64,000 nt of DNA, from NCBI GenBank assembly GCA_025765615.1, contig JAIVFJ010000232.1:32263-96262 (forward strand), written 5' to 3'. The stretch comes from Zopfochytrium polystomum. Its lineage: Eukaryota > Chytridiomycota > Chytridiomycetes > Chytridiales > Chytridiaceae. Shown piece by piece: positions 21,663-32,801 of this stretch. Below the pieces are notes generated by a model. That model made no database searches. It saw only the letters and a list, made by a program, of their open reading frames with translations, and had not been told where the DNA came from. The first letter of the stretch is position 1; the number at the start of each line of letters is the position of its first letter. The position numbers and the translations under genes were made by a program.

Positions 21663-22400
21663 ATACAATATGAACTTTTTTTTTTAAATATTTATCGTTT
21701 ACTTCAGTAATCAAAATGACTTTGCCCAGGACTTAACCCTGTCGTCCAGTGGCTCGAAAATCGTCAAACACGTGGACCTGCCTTCGTTCGGTGCTATTGA
21801 ACCGAACGGCGAAGGCGTCGTGGGGTGGTGCTGATTTTTTTGAACATGTGGCTGCACCGGAACTGAGTATTTCAATTTTTCCGGAGGGTGCAACACTCTT
21901 GCCAAGATTCTCGTGACCATCATGATGCAAGTTGCGCTGAGCCAACACTGCGGTGCGTTGAAAGTGTCTTTGTGAAGTCAACAGATATATGTGACGGATC
22001 AAGGAATTCCATGGGGATGTTTTTACATTCATGGTCACCAAACTGTTTATATGCAACGATTCTGCGACATTGGTCATATAGCCAACAGAGAGCCATCTAT
22101 ACATTAGACATGGCGTGGCAGGTGAGTGTTAACCGGTTAAAGACGCCACCAATCCTTTGCGGGTAGTGCTTTCCGCTGGTCGTTCTCTGAGGAAGCAGTC
22201 CTTTTTTTTTTTTTATCTGAGTCCAAGGAAAGCAGATGGGTAATCAAGCAACGTGAGCTCCCTCTTCCACTTACGACCTTCCAGTTTTTTTCTTTGTACT
22301 TTGGTGAAGTGATGTGGTGTCGGTGGTGCTGACTGCGTGGTTGAAGAACCGAACCGCCGATCTCTTTTAAAGTCAACTCTGTGAAGGACGACACCACGAC
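21663..22400. other. Intergenic spacer
   Basis: No supported gene. A T-run at 22203-22214 and AT-rich sequence precede the CD225 gene. Confidence 0.45.
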
Positions 22401-23608
22401 ATGTCCGGGCCACCCCCCGTGGTGCCGCACAACCTCGCGTCTGCCGGCGGCGGCGGAGCCGGCGTCGGCGGAGTCGGCGGCGGCGGCAGCGTCCAGATCC
22501 CGCGCGGTGGGTCCCTGCTGCAACTCATCCACGACGACGACGACCTGGAGGCCGACCCGTGGCGCCGGCCGGACCCGCCGGCGTCGGCCATGGGCGGCGG
22601 CGGCGGCGGCGCCTCGCATCTCCACTCTTCGCCATTCTCCAAGCACACGCTCCACAAGCCCTTCCTCTTCTCCCCGACGGTCGCGCCCGGCGCAGCAGCG
22701 GCGGCAACAGGAGGCGGCGGAGGGCAGTCGACGACGGCCTCGACCGCGGGGACCCCGCTCCCGTCCGCATCCAGCCTGCTCGCCGGCGGCGGATCGTCCT
22801 CCTCCATGTTCAACACCCCTGCGGCTCCTCCCGCGTCAGTGCGTCAGCCACCCGCAGACTTTGAGGGCGGACTGCCCCCAACCCCGATCCACCAGGACAT
22901 GTATTCGGCGTCTGATGCGAGCGGCGAGGGCGGATCGCCGACCGTCACGCCTGGAACTGCGAATCCTGCTCCGGCCGCGGGCGCGGGAGCGAAGGAGACC
23001 TCCATCTATGGGCGGTTTCTGTCGATTTTCCTGAGATCTCGTAGGGGCGACGACCCGAGCGCGCGGGTGCCCTTGTTGCGCGACGATGTCTTGACCGAGG
23101 AGGACGCCATTACGACGCATAGCGCTGCCTCAGCTTCTTCAGCAGCTGGACACGTGGATTACGACGATGGGCGACCAAGAGTGTACAGCTATTTGGGAGA
23201 ATCCATCATCGTGTCAATCCTTTCACTCTTTTGTTTGGTAAGGCTCGTACTCTTCCGCTGAGCGACGTGGCGCTAACTGGTCTTTTCCAAAGTGCACGCT
23301 GCCGGTCGGATTAACGGCAGTATATTATGCAGCCAAGGTGCACATCCTTGTTTGCTCTTATTATGGCAGGCCTTAATGTTTAATGATGACACAAAAAGGT
23401 GAACCAACCCCCGAGTCCTTCGTCCCAGCCACGCGCTGACGACGAACAAGGTATGTCGCGGAGCGCAAGTCGCCGGCGAAGCGAATATCGCGCTAGCCAG
23501 GTGCACAATGCGTTTATTGCGCGGACGCTTGCAATAATCGCCGGGACTGGTAGCATGATATTGTGGATAGTCGTGTTTGTGCTTTTTGCGCAGCTCTTGA
23601 GGCCGTAA
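22401..23608 (+). CDS. CD225/dispanin-type membrane protein with long disordered N terminus
   Basis: Three exons, 22401-23237, 23293-23337 and 23399-23608, all phase 0, about 363 residues. The first ~265 residues are Gly/Ser/Pro-rich and probably disordered. The C terminus has the two-helix CD225 layout: GESIIVSILSLFCL joined across introns to CTLPVGLTAVYYAAKVNQ (first helix, Cys pair, YxAKVN motif). Then comes a basic Ser/Arg segment with YRASQVHNAFIART and a second helix IIAGTGSMILWIVVFVLFA. CD225 proteins are small membrane proteins involved in membrane fusion control and trafficking; the best known are animal IFITMs. Assignment rests on motif spacing; the central loop is longer and more basic than usual. 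No signal peptide. Confidence 0.65.
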
Positions 23609-23958
23609 ATCGTCAAGATGGTTGCAAGCTAGCTCGAGCGGCTGTTCCATTAGCCATTGCGTTTTTCGTTGTGTTCGCTTGGGTTGGGAGCCCTTCACTT
23701 TTTGGCAATCTCGACACCCTGGTCTACCTGCTCCTTGGCATCCCTCCTCAGTGTTATCTAGCTTTTAAGTGCAGTCATACTGGGCCTATGCGCGAGGTTT
23801 GGTCGTGGCCCCGACGAGAACTGGCAATATAATTGGAGCCCGGTGGCAACCGCCTTTTCTTGCTTTCTTTTTTTTTTCAATCACTCGGGCCGGACCAAGC
23901 AAGCCAGCCGCTGGCCACATTTAACGACAACCTACCTCCACCCACTGCCGTTTTGCCG

Positions 23959-26900
23959 ATGCCGACCCCGCAGCAGAAGAAGAGCAAGCGTCGCGCGCAT
24001 CCGCGATCCACCGACGCGACCCTGCAGTCCATCGCACATCAGTTCTCTGATGCAGAGGAGGGCGAGGTCGACGATGAGGTAACCTCCGCCGACCCAGCTG
24101 CCGCCACCCCCACCGCATCATCCATGTCCGCCGCACCCTCCTCCTCCTCCAGGAGCACATCCGCCGCCCCACCGTCCTCACCATCGACCACCACCCCGAC
24201 CCGACCAATCCGCCCGCAGCCGCCGGCATCCTCGTCGTCAGCGACCACCGCGCGGACACCGCGCACCTTCCCGCCCCCGCTGCCGCCAGGCATCACGGTC
24301 TCCGCTGCAGCCCGGCACCTCCGCACGTCGTCGACCGCCTCCGATTCAGCCAACGAGGCGTCGAACCCGCCGTCGCCCGGCGACACGACGACGGATGGGG
24401 GCGGAGAGGACGCGGACGAGGAGGAGGGCTTTGGGAGAGACATGGACGACGACTTTAACGACGAGGATGATCGGACGGGCGACGACGAGGGCGACGCGTA
24501 TGCAGATGAAGTCGACGATGATGACGACGACGACGAGGACGGCGAGATCGATCTGCACTACAAGGATGAATGGTTCAACGCTACTGGCGGTGAGCTCCTT
24601 TTCACGTCTGCTACGCTTCCGTCGCCCGCGGGATCTTGGCATTTTCCAGTGGTCATGGCAGTTCTCCATCGCGCATCCCTGACTCTCTGCAGACTTTACC
24701 AAACAGTTCAACAAGGTCCGCAACCAGGCTGCCAGCACTGCCGAGGGGCCGCGGCCGACGATTCGAGGCAAGTTTGGTCCTTCGGCAGGCACAGCGGCAG
24801 GCGAATCGGCGGCGGGGAGCGCTGCGGCGAAGCAGAAGCGAAAGATCCCGGACGCCGCGCTTGTCGAGGCCCTCGGGGCAAAGTTTGGATCGCGATTGAA
24901 GCTGGGTGAGCACTGGATCGCCGTTTCTTTGATGGATCCTCGTCGTTAGGTGCTTACCCCGGTCATCTTCGCATCCAGACGAAGACTATGGAAGTCGCGT
25001 CTCGACCTCGGTGCAGAACGATATCAAGTACAGCTCGAGGAAAGCCGAAGGAGACAGGTTTGAGCACTTCCACCCTACCGTATCGATCTCTTATCGTTTT
25101 CGTCGCGCGTGTAAGGCACACGCGGAAAGACAAGTCGGATCGAGCAACCGTGGAGCAGGTGTTGGACCCAAGAACCCGAATCATCCTTTTCAAAATGCTC
25201 AATCAAAACGTTTTCTATGAAGTGAACGGCTGCATAAGCACTGGGAAAGAGGTGCGTTTCAATTTCAATTTCCATAGTATGCAGTAACCGCTGACATGCG
25301 CGCCCAGGCCAATGTATATCACGCAATAACGGCGGGAGGCTCTCATCTTGCCATTAAGGTGTACAAAACTTCAATCCTCACATTCAAAGACAGAGATCGA
25401 TACGTCACTGGAGAGTACCGATTCCGACACGGCTACAACAAGTCGAACCCGAGAAAGATGGTCAAAGTGTGGGCAGAAAAGGAAATGCGAAACTTGAAGC
25501 GACTGCATACGGTCGGGATTCCTTGTCCGGAGCCGATCCTTCTTCGAATGCATGTCCTTGTGATGGGGTTCCTGGGGTCCAGTGATGGATGGTAGGTGAC
25601 TTCCATTGTGGTGTACTCGGTGTACTGAATTGGGTGCCGTTTCCTCAAAGGCCAGCTCCACGGCTGAAAGACGCTCACATCAGCGATCCAAAAACGTACC
25701 GCGTGATTTATAACGACCTCCTCAAAATGGTCTGGCGAATGTATCATCGTTGCAAGCTTGTTCACGCCGATCTCAGCGAGTACAACTTACTGTAGGCAGA
25801 TTCTCTGCTTCCGATGGCGTCTTCATTCCACGTTTAATGCTTCTTACCGTTGCAAAAGGTACCACAAAAAGACACTATACATTATCGACGTATCGCAGTC
25901 AGTCGAGCACGACCACCCGCACGCTCTCGAGTTCCTGAAAAAGGACTGCTCCAACATTGTCGACTTTTTCCGCCGGCGCGTCGACTATGCAGCGCAGGAT
26001 GACGACGATGACGAGAACGAGGGCGAGGCGAAGGAGGCGGACGCAGACGGCAAAAGCCCAAAGAAGAAAGATCCGCCGCCCCCGCCCGTCCTGAGCATCC
26101 GCGAGGTCTTTGACTTTATTCGAACCGAGTATGCCACGATGCGCGCGGCAGCTTGGAACGTCGGGGCCGTGGCTGAGGCGGCGGGACAGCCGGAAGCGGA
26201 GGAAGAACAGGTGCTGGTCAGCCACCTGCAGCACCTGCACGCGGTGGCCGCGGCGGCTGAGGCGTTTCGGTCGACTGGCGGCGGTGCCGACGGCGCGGCC
26301 GCAGGCTCCGATGAGGCGGTCTTCATGGCATCCCGCATCCCGCGATACCTCGCGGAGATCGAGATTCCGGAGGAGCGCCGCCAGCGCGGGCTGTTTGCGC
26401 CCGTGTCGGCGGCAGCGGCGGCAGCACCGGGAACCACCGCCTCCGCCGCAGCAGGTCCGTCCGGCCTCGCGTCTGCGGTCGCCGCGGTCGCCGCGGCAAA
26501 CCCGGCGGCCGCGGCTGAGCTTCTGCGACTGACTGCGGGTGCGCCTGCTTCCGCTGCAGCGGCGTCGGCGCCAACAGTCGCGGTGGCTCCATCGTCGACA
26601 GACGGCGCGGCGCACCAAGCGGGATCCTCGGGCGTTGGTGCGGCGGGCAGTTTCCGTCGCGCGGAGCAGGCAAGCAAGCACTTTGGAGCGGCAGCGAGCG
26701 TAGCGAGCCTTGCGTCGTCTGACGCGGGCGGAGTGAGCAGCCTGGTGGGGACAGACGAGACGAGCGAGGGCGGCGACGACGAGGACAATGCCGAGATTCA
26801 GGATCGGAAGGACGGCGACGAGGACGACAGCGACAGCAGCGGGAGCGGAAGCAGCGATGACGGCGACGACGGTGTAAGAGAGAAGGGAAGCCGGTTGAAG

Positions 26901-27121
26901 AAGGACGAGGAGAAGGAGGAGAAGCGGGTAATGTGGCGGTTGCTTCTTGCCCCTTTGTACCTAAGGAAACTGACTCTTTTTTTCCCCTTCCTTCATCATC
27001 TCGGCAGGCACGAAAGGCTGCGGTGAAGGAGGAAAAGCGAGAGAAGAGAAAGACCAAAGTCCCCAAGGCGGTGAAGAAGCGGAAACAGAAGCTTGCTGCC
27101 GATAAGGGGAAGAAGAAGTGA
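23959..27121 (+). CDS. RIO1: RIO1 atypical Ser/Thr kinase/ATPase (18S rRNA maturation)
   Basis: Eight exons: 23959-24589, 24693-24905, 24979-25057, 25116-25251, 25308-25591, 25651-25791, 25859-26927 and 27008-27121, about 888 residues. RIO1 landmarks: [20 protein letters not shown], the nucleotide loop STGKEANVYHA, the catalytic AIKVYKTS, the RIO loop [11 protein letters not shown] and the metal-binding [18 protein letters not shown]. It ends in a basic tail ([19 protein letters not shown]). RIO1 acts late in cytoplasmic 40S subunit maturation. It is larger than the usual 500-570 residues because of an acidic, Pro/Ser-rich N terminus and an Ala/Gly/acidic insert of about 250 residues after the kinase core. 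The start is the first ATG in frame; the frame stays open upstream with no other ATG. Confidence 0.93.
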
Positions 27122-27459
27122 CTAAATGTCTAGTCGTTCTGATGGGGGGGAAGTGGTACACGAATAAACAACTGGCGAAACACCAAAGCACAAAGAAGAA
27201 GGTTACCCAGAAGGTAGGGAGAGCATAATCAAAACTAATAATTCATGTAGGGCACAATGTGTGTGCATAACTTCTTTCAAACGGTTTCGAAATGCTCTCT
27301 ACCTTTTTTGGAGGTCATAGTCTTAGCGAAGAGCATAAAGCAGAATCAAACACGATTCGGATATCATACGGTCACTACCATGCGGATGACGGCACACAGC
27401 TACGAGCATTGGCGCCCCCCACACCTCACCACGCGCCTCACAACCCACCGCGGAAACCT
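27122..27459. other. 3' spacer between convergent genes
   Basis: Short region between the RIO1 stop and the stop of the converging membrane-protein gene. No further gene was seen. Confidence 0.5.
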
Positions 27460-29043
27460 TCACTTGGTCACAAGCGACTCCCCGGACTCGTACTCCCTGA
27501 TCCCCCAGTCCGCGTCGTCTGCGCCGGTGCCAACGCTGGAACCCGCCGCCGTCGTCGTCGTCGGAAGCCTCAAGCGGCCCGCCAAAGCCGGCAGCGGCGG
27601 CGCCTGGTGCACGACCGGCAGCCTCCGCGGCTCTCCCAACACCGGCGTCGCCGGCCGCCGCGCGGCGCGGCCCTCCTCCGCGTATTGCTCCGCGACAACT
27701 GGCGGCACCGCCGCCGCCGCCGCCGCCGCCGCCACCGCGCCACCCGCTTCCACCACCCCCTCCCCCTCCTCCCCCTCCTCTTCCCGCACTCCCCGCTCGC
27801 CGCCGGCACCGCCACCACCACCGCCACCGCCCTCACCAACAGCGGCAGCAGCGTGCAACAGCGTGTACCCGTTCCACGCGACGTACGCCATGAGCGCCTG
27901 CTCGACGTAGGCGGCGGCGGTGAAGGCGGCGTCGAAGAAGAAGGCCACGGCGAGGACGACGTAGGCGGCGAGGAGGACGAGCTCGTAGGCGAGGTGCAGC
28001 GCGTGGTTGTAGTATTTTTTGACGCGGGTGAGGGGGTCGGGGTCGTGTGGCGGTGGCGGCGGCGGGGGGCGGTGGGGAAGTGGAGGAGGGGGAGAGCTTT
28101 GGGCGGTGGGGTGCGGCGGCAGGGGCGGCGGCGGCGTCGACGTCGGTGACGGTGAGGGCGGGGACGGGGACGGTCTGCTGTTGCCGCTTCGGGGACTGCG
28201 GGGCGACGGACATGGCGACGATGGCAGCATCCGTGTACAGCGCGACACCAGCAAACGCGCACGTCGCGACCAGCGCAACCGCGCGGTACGCGGCGAACGC
28301 CGGGCTCGCGCGCGCCGGGAGCTGTTCCCAATCGTTATCCGCGTACGCCTGGATCTGCAGCGCGACGGCGGCAGCGCTGAGGGCGGTATAGACGGCGGTA
28401 GCGACTAAAGCGGGCGGGTTTTCCGCCAGAGCGCGGAGGATGGTGGTCGGCGGGGCGCGACCGGACGGGCGGAGGATGGGGCGGCGCGGGCGGAGACGGC
28501 CGGTGATGATTTGGAAGCGGACGGCGGTGATGTAGGCGGTGACGACGCTGTGGGTGCGTTTAAGGAGGGTGAAGGCGACCATGTATTCGGAGAAGTGGGC
28601 GAAGCCGCTGGGAGGGCGGGAGGGAAGGAGACGTTTTCGGTTATGGGATTGTTCCAACAAGGTGAATATTTTTGGGGGCCTTACAGGGGGTCGAGGGAAG
28701 CGCGGACACATGCGTAGAACATGACGAGGTCGGTCGCGATGCTGATCAGCGAGGCGACGAGGATGGCGGACTGCGCGGGTGACAAGTGGAGGCCATGTCT
28801 TTCGAGGAAGGAGGAGGAGCGCGGCGACGGCTGAGGCGGAGGTGGATGATGGCTGGAGGCGGATGCGGCGGCGAGCCGGTTGCGGCGCAGGACGGCGGCC
28901 GAGGACGAGTCGGCGGCGATGCAAGCGATCAGGTTGATGAGGGCGATGGATGCGTTAAGGGAAGGGGCGAACACGATGATAGCGGCCATGAGCGAGAGCG
29001 AGCCGCCGTTCGCGCCGGGGACGCCGGCGGCGGCGTTGTCCAT
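27460..29043 (-). CDS. Polytopic membrane protein of unknown family, frame break in exon 2
   Basis: Exon 1 (29043-28685) and exon 2 (28607-27460) joined at phase 2. Six to seven hydrophobic helices are visible: LMAAIIVFAPSLNASIALIN, SAILVASLISIATDLVMFYA, SEYMVAFTLLKRTHSVVTAY, LVATAVYTALSAAAVALQIQ, AVALVATCAFAGVALYTDAA, and LAYELVLLAAYVVLAVAFFF running into EQALMAYVAWNGYTLLH. The frame changes between about 28278 and 27990, inside a Pro-rich linker where two frames are both open. Exon 2 is one base too long for a single frame, so this is either an indel in the GC-rich run or a small unrecognised intron. The C terminus is Gly/Ala-rich, then ends ESLVTK. No family was recognised. Confidence 0.6.
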
Positions 29044-29160
29044 GTTGGTATTGTTGTGGAAGGAGGGAAGGAGAGATTGTAAAACAAATTCAGATTACTA
29101 ACAGATATTTTTCGACTTGCTGGCGCTGCGCCCACCATTTTTTCGTTTCCGCCTTTCTCC

Positions 29161-29220
29161 CTCTCCTCTCTCTAGCTCTCCCTCTCTCTCTCTCTCTCTC
29201 CCCCTCTCTCTCTCTTTCTC
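29161..29220. repeat. CT microsatellite
   Basis: Interrupted CT/TC tract upstream of the membrane-protein gene. Confidence 0.9.
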
Positions 29221-29782
29221 GATAGGTGTTTTCCGTCGCGAGGTGAACTGCAAAACAACGGGGAACACTCACGAGGAGGCGGAAAACAAGCAGCCTGCCG
29301 AATCAGCAATTTTTTCTGCATTGCGGAAGACAAAGAATAAGTTTGAGCCTCGTTTTTCCGCAATTTTTGATGGCCTTTGCCAAACGCGGCATTTACTGTA
29401 AAACGTCGTAATTCATCGAAAACAGTAAAAAAAAAAAAAAATAAAATAAAATTTTTGGCGAGCTGACCAAATCCCAGCCTCAAAATGGCAAGTGAGCACT
29501 TTCTGCATCGCACGGCGCTCTCTCTCCCAAAAAAGAGGTTCGCAATTTTTCCTCCAAAATATAAATAAAACCAAAAAAAAAAGAAGGCAGGATTTTGGCC
29601 TGGCTGGGGACAGACAGACAGACCTCTGTCAGCCAAAGGACATTCTGTCGTTGGCTGTCCAAAAATAACAACCAACCCCCGCAACCAAACCATTGTTGGA
29701 TTGGCGAGCAAATAATTACTGATTCCAACCTCCTGCGCGCTCGATCAGCGCCCTTCTTGGCTTCCCTTGTGACTACTACTCC

Positions 29783-29834
29783 GCACACGCACACACACAC
29801 ACACCCACACCCACACACACACACACACACACAC
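29783..29834. repeat. CA microsatellite
   Basis: CA dinucleotide tract with two CCCACA interruptions. Confidence 0.9.
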
Positions 29835-30658
29835 CGCCTAAATTTCTGCTGTCAAATGACGCTTCGGCTTAACCTTCTTGTTCTTCTTCGTTGGTTTGTT
29901 GTCGCTATTAACATTAACTTTATTGTCTCTTTGTTTCGTTGTGTTTCTCCACTTTCCTTCCCTGTTAACGTGTACTTGGCTTTCTGCCATATTAATACCA
30001 GCATATGGCATTTCACTCTTTCCGTCACGCAGCCAACAAGAAGAAAAAAAAAAAGAAATGCGCCAAGGCGGCAAAACTGAAAGGATGTCTCTCGAGGAGT
30101 ACTCGAAAGGATAGGATAGGGTTGGAACTGCGCTTCAGTTTGGAGTGCGTAAGAGAAATGGTTGGGCCATTTGGAAAGAAAACGGACAATTGTTACTGCC
30201 GAAGGGAAAGAATCGGGGGAGGTCATGTGGGTGCGACGAAGGGAGGGAATCAAGGCCACATGATGCTTCAAACTTCTCAGCCTTGAGTAAAAACCTGGCG
30301 ATTTGGTCGGTATTAGGAAGCCTTACTGGCAAGCCCATTCTCCCAATCATTTTGTTTCTTGCTTTTTGAATACAAACATCCATCAAACATATGCTGATTC
30401 CTTGCCGCATCAGGAACTCCGTCAAGAGAAGATACGATTTTTGGACGAAAATTTTGACGCAACTGCACCGCGATTCCTCCCACCACGTGATGCTGCAGCG
30501 TTAGTAAATCGGCGTTTGCTCTGACCCTCACTGGATGAACCTTGCTTTGCTCCAATGACGGAGCTTCACTGCAACAAACTTCGTCGGTGCCTAGCAAAGA
30601 GGATTGTTTGCGTGTATTCAATTTTGAGGAAAAAGTGGCCGTGTAGTACTACCACTTT

Positions 30659-31172
30659 CTAATCTCTCTGAGCTTCACTTGTATCTCCCTCCTCTTCTCG
30701 CATCTTTTGACTCGACTGCTCAGCGGAAGCGATCACCCGAAAGCCCACCCTGTCCGAGTAATGTTCTAAGCAGATTTTTAAAAGTGGTTTTCAAAGCGTC
30801 GATGGGCGTGCTAGGGTCTTCTTATACCTACTCACCAAAGAGAGCACTCGCCCGCACTATCCCAGCGGACGCTTCGCTCCTCAAATCACGCGATTCCGCT
30901 GCCCGCAGCGCCTCTTTGAGGACGTCGAGGACGAGCAGGGCTTCCTGCTTGCGGTTGTCGGCCGTCTTGATATTGAGGACTTGTGCGACCAGGTTCTCGC
31001 GCGTACCGCCCGCTTCTGCCAGCTGCTCGATCTTGAGGTCGGCAAGTGTGAGCTTGGCGAGGTAGCGCAGGTATGCGTTTCTCGTAGAGTAGCTGCTGGT
31101 CGATCCTGTCTGTGGCAGGGTCGGGCACGCCGCGTGTCGCGATCCGTGTGGGTTTGTAAAGGTGGTGTTCAT
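30659..31172 (-). CDS. Small helical protein of unknown function, paralogue 1
   Basis: Exons 31172-30836 and 30765-30659 (phase 1 intron, donor G|GTGAGT) give about 147 residues. The core (YLRYLAKLTLADLKIEQLAE, then LVAQVLNIKTADNRKQEALL and VLKEALRAAESRDL) is paralogous to the gene at 31766-32413, which has RHLARLTVTDLQIEELVEE and LVTKVLKIKLLDKQRQEAMA. Amphipathic helices dominate; there is no signal peptide or membrane segment. The intron lies at the same codon and phase as in the paralogue. The frame is open up to 31328, so the start could be further upstream; 31172 is the Met closest to the conserved core. No family was recognised. Confidence 0.6.
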
Positions 31173-31765
31173 TGCCAAACGAAATCTTTGTTCCAAGTTT
31201 GCAATCTTTCGTTGTTCGTGTTCCCAAGAGCGCTTTTGCGTTGTTTTATTTTTTTTATTTTTTTGTTCATTTGCGACGTCTTCCGGACTGGTTTGAATAT
31301 GTAGAAGAAGCTTGAGGTCGTCTTGCAAGCGAAATGCCTAATCGAATCGCGATTCATTTAAGCGCGGCGGATTCGCGCCAAACCTTCTGGTCGCTGGCAA
31401 CAAAACAAAATTTTTTTTGACAGATCAAGCTTCAAACGAGAATGGTAATTTCGATCGCAATCGCGAGTCTTTTCTTCTTATCACTCGGACTTTTTTCTCG
31501 CTCGCAGAACTACTAAACAGTGGTTGAGGAGGTCCTGACAGAGTCGCTCTCTGCCCTTTCGGCGAGTCCATTCACCTCTTCACTTTTCTCAGCGATTTCT
31601 TCAACGACACTGCTACTTGAATTAAGAGACTTGCGAGTTACAGTAGCGCCCACTTTTGCTCGAGTTGCCCTCATTAAAATTATTCGGCGAAGAGATCGGA
31701 AACGGTGGTGACCTCTGTAGCTCCTGCAGAGGTTTCATCGGGAGAAGCGTGTTGTCAGTTCCGTT
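31173..31765. other. Spacer between the tandem paralogues
   Basis: No supported gene; T-rich. It serves as the upstream region of paralogue 1. Confidence 0.4.
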
Positions 31766-32413
31766 TCAAGTTCTCCATCGGCCAGCTCTGCTTGTTGCAA
31801 TTGCGAACCTGGTTGAAGGGACAGGAATGGTGCGTTCGGAATGCTTTCGGTCGTCCTCTGAGGATGTTGGCTCCTTGTCCACACCTTCTCCTTTCCCGGA
31901 AGTGGATGGCCGGTTGCTTGACGTCACAAGCGGCTCGTCTGATTCCCATTCACGTTCTGATTTACAAGTTTGAAACAAGGGACGCAATAAGCTTCGCAAC
32001 TGATGTCGTAGGTTTTTTGTACCAATGAGATGGATCGCCTTGATGGTTTCACGGACGATCTCTTCCCGTGCGTGCCCAGGCTTTGCATCGCGCAGGGCCT
32101 CCCTCAAACTCGCGAGGACGGCCATGGCTTCTTGCCGTTGCTTGTCCAGAAGCTTGATCTTCAGCACTTTGGTGACCAGCTCCTTGCGCCAGTTTTGCTC
32201 CTCGACAAGCTCTTCAATTTGAAGGTCTGTAACCGTCAACCTTGCAAGGTGCCTTACGAACGCGGGTTGCGCGATGGGGTCGTCGTCGTTTTCTTGGGTC
32301 TGCGCTGGGCCGGTGGTTTCGGTGCCTGAGCATGCTGTCGAACGTAACGGGGAGCGAGGCAGCGTGACAAAGGCAGACGCGAAATTTGAGGTGGAGCCGA
32401 ACGATTTCTTCAT
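31766..32413 (-). CDS. Small helical protein of unknown function, paralogue 2
   Basis: Exons 32413-32023 and 31956-31766 (66-nt intron, phase 1) give about 193 residues; the intron is a multiple of three and would also read through. The conserved core RHLARLTVTDLQIEELVEE ... LVTKVLKIKLLDKQRQEAMA ... LREALRDAKPGHAREEIVRE matches paralogue 1. The N terminus is Thr/Ser-rich and the C terminus is acidic and Ser-rich, ending TSRAGRWRT. It is divergently transcribed from the RhoGEF, with starts 388 bases apart. Function unknown. Confidence 0.65.
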   Translation of the reverse strand: MKKSFGSTSNFASAFVTLPRSPLRSTACSGTETTGPAQTQENDDDPIAQPAFVRHLARLTVTDLQIEELVEEQNWRKELVTKVLKIKLLDKQRQEAMAVLASLREALRDAKPGHAREEIVRETIKAIHLIGTKNLRHQLRSLLRPLFQTCKSEREWESDEPLVTSSNRPSTSGKGEGVDKEPTSSEDDRKHSERTIPVPSTRFAIATSRAGRWRT

Positions 32414-32801
32414 CGTGTTTCACGCGTACGAAAGGCTTTATTTTTCTACCCGCATTTACTTATTTGCTGTTGACATCTGGCGAATTTTTCAACTTTGATG
32501 ACATTCGAACTGTTCCAATCCGAAAAAAAAAATGTTACTCGCATTTATTTAATTTTTTCATTGGGCAATTTATCCGCGCTGGATCATCCGAGTACCAACT
32601 GATGAAGTGTTTTTTTTTACACTAACTGCACCACTACTTGCGCGTGCAGTATTATAATCTGTGGAAAAGATATGCTTCGCTACGATTCCCACTCAAACAG
32701 TCACAATTCTTCTAGACTTGAATATGAGGTAAACTCTGAGGCGGTCGTTGTCGCGTTTCGAAGACGCGCGGAAAAAAGAAGAAAAAGATTCCCTATCAAC
32801 C
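32414..32801. promoter_or_regulatory. Shared divergent promoter region
   Basis: 388 bases between the starts of paralogue 2 (minus) and the RhoGEF (plus). It contains A- and T-runs (32521-32531, 32610-32617) but no motif I can name. Confidence 0.35.

Larger units (their letters stand above)
29044..30658. other. Intergenic region with microsatellites
   Basis: About 1.6 kb without a supported gene: CT tract 29161-29220, A-run 29429-29443, CA tract 29783-29834 and T/A-rich stretches. Open frames here are short and compositionally non-coding. Confidence 0.5.
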
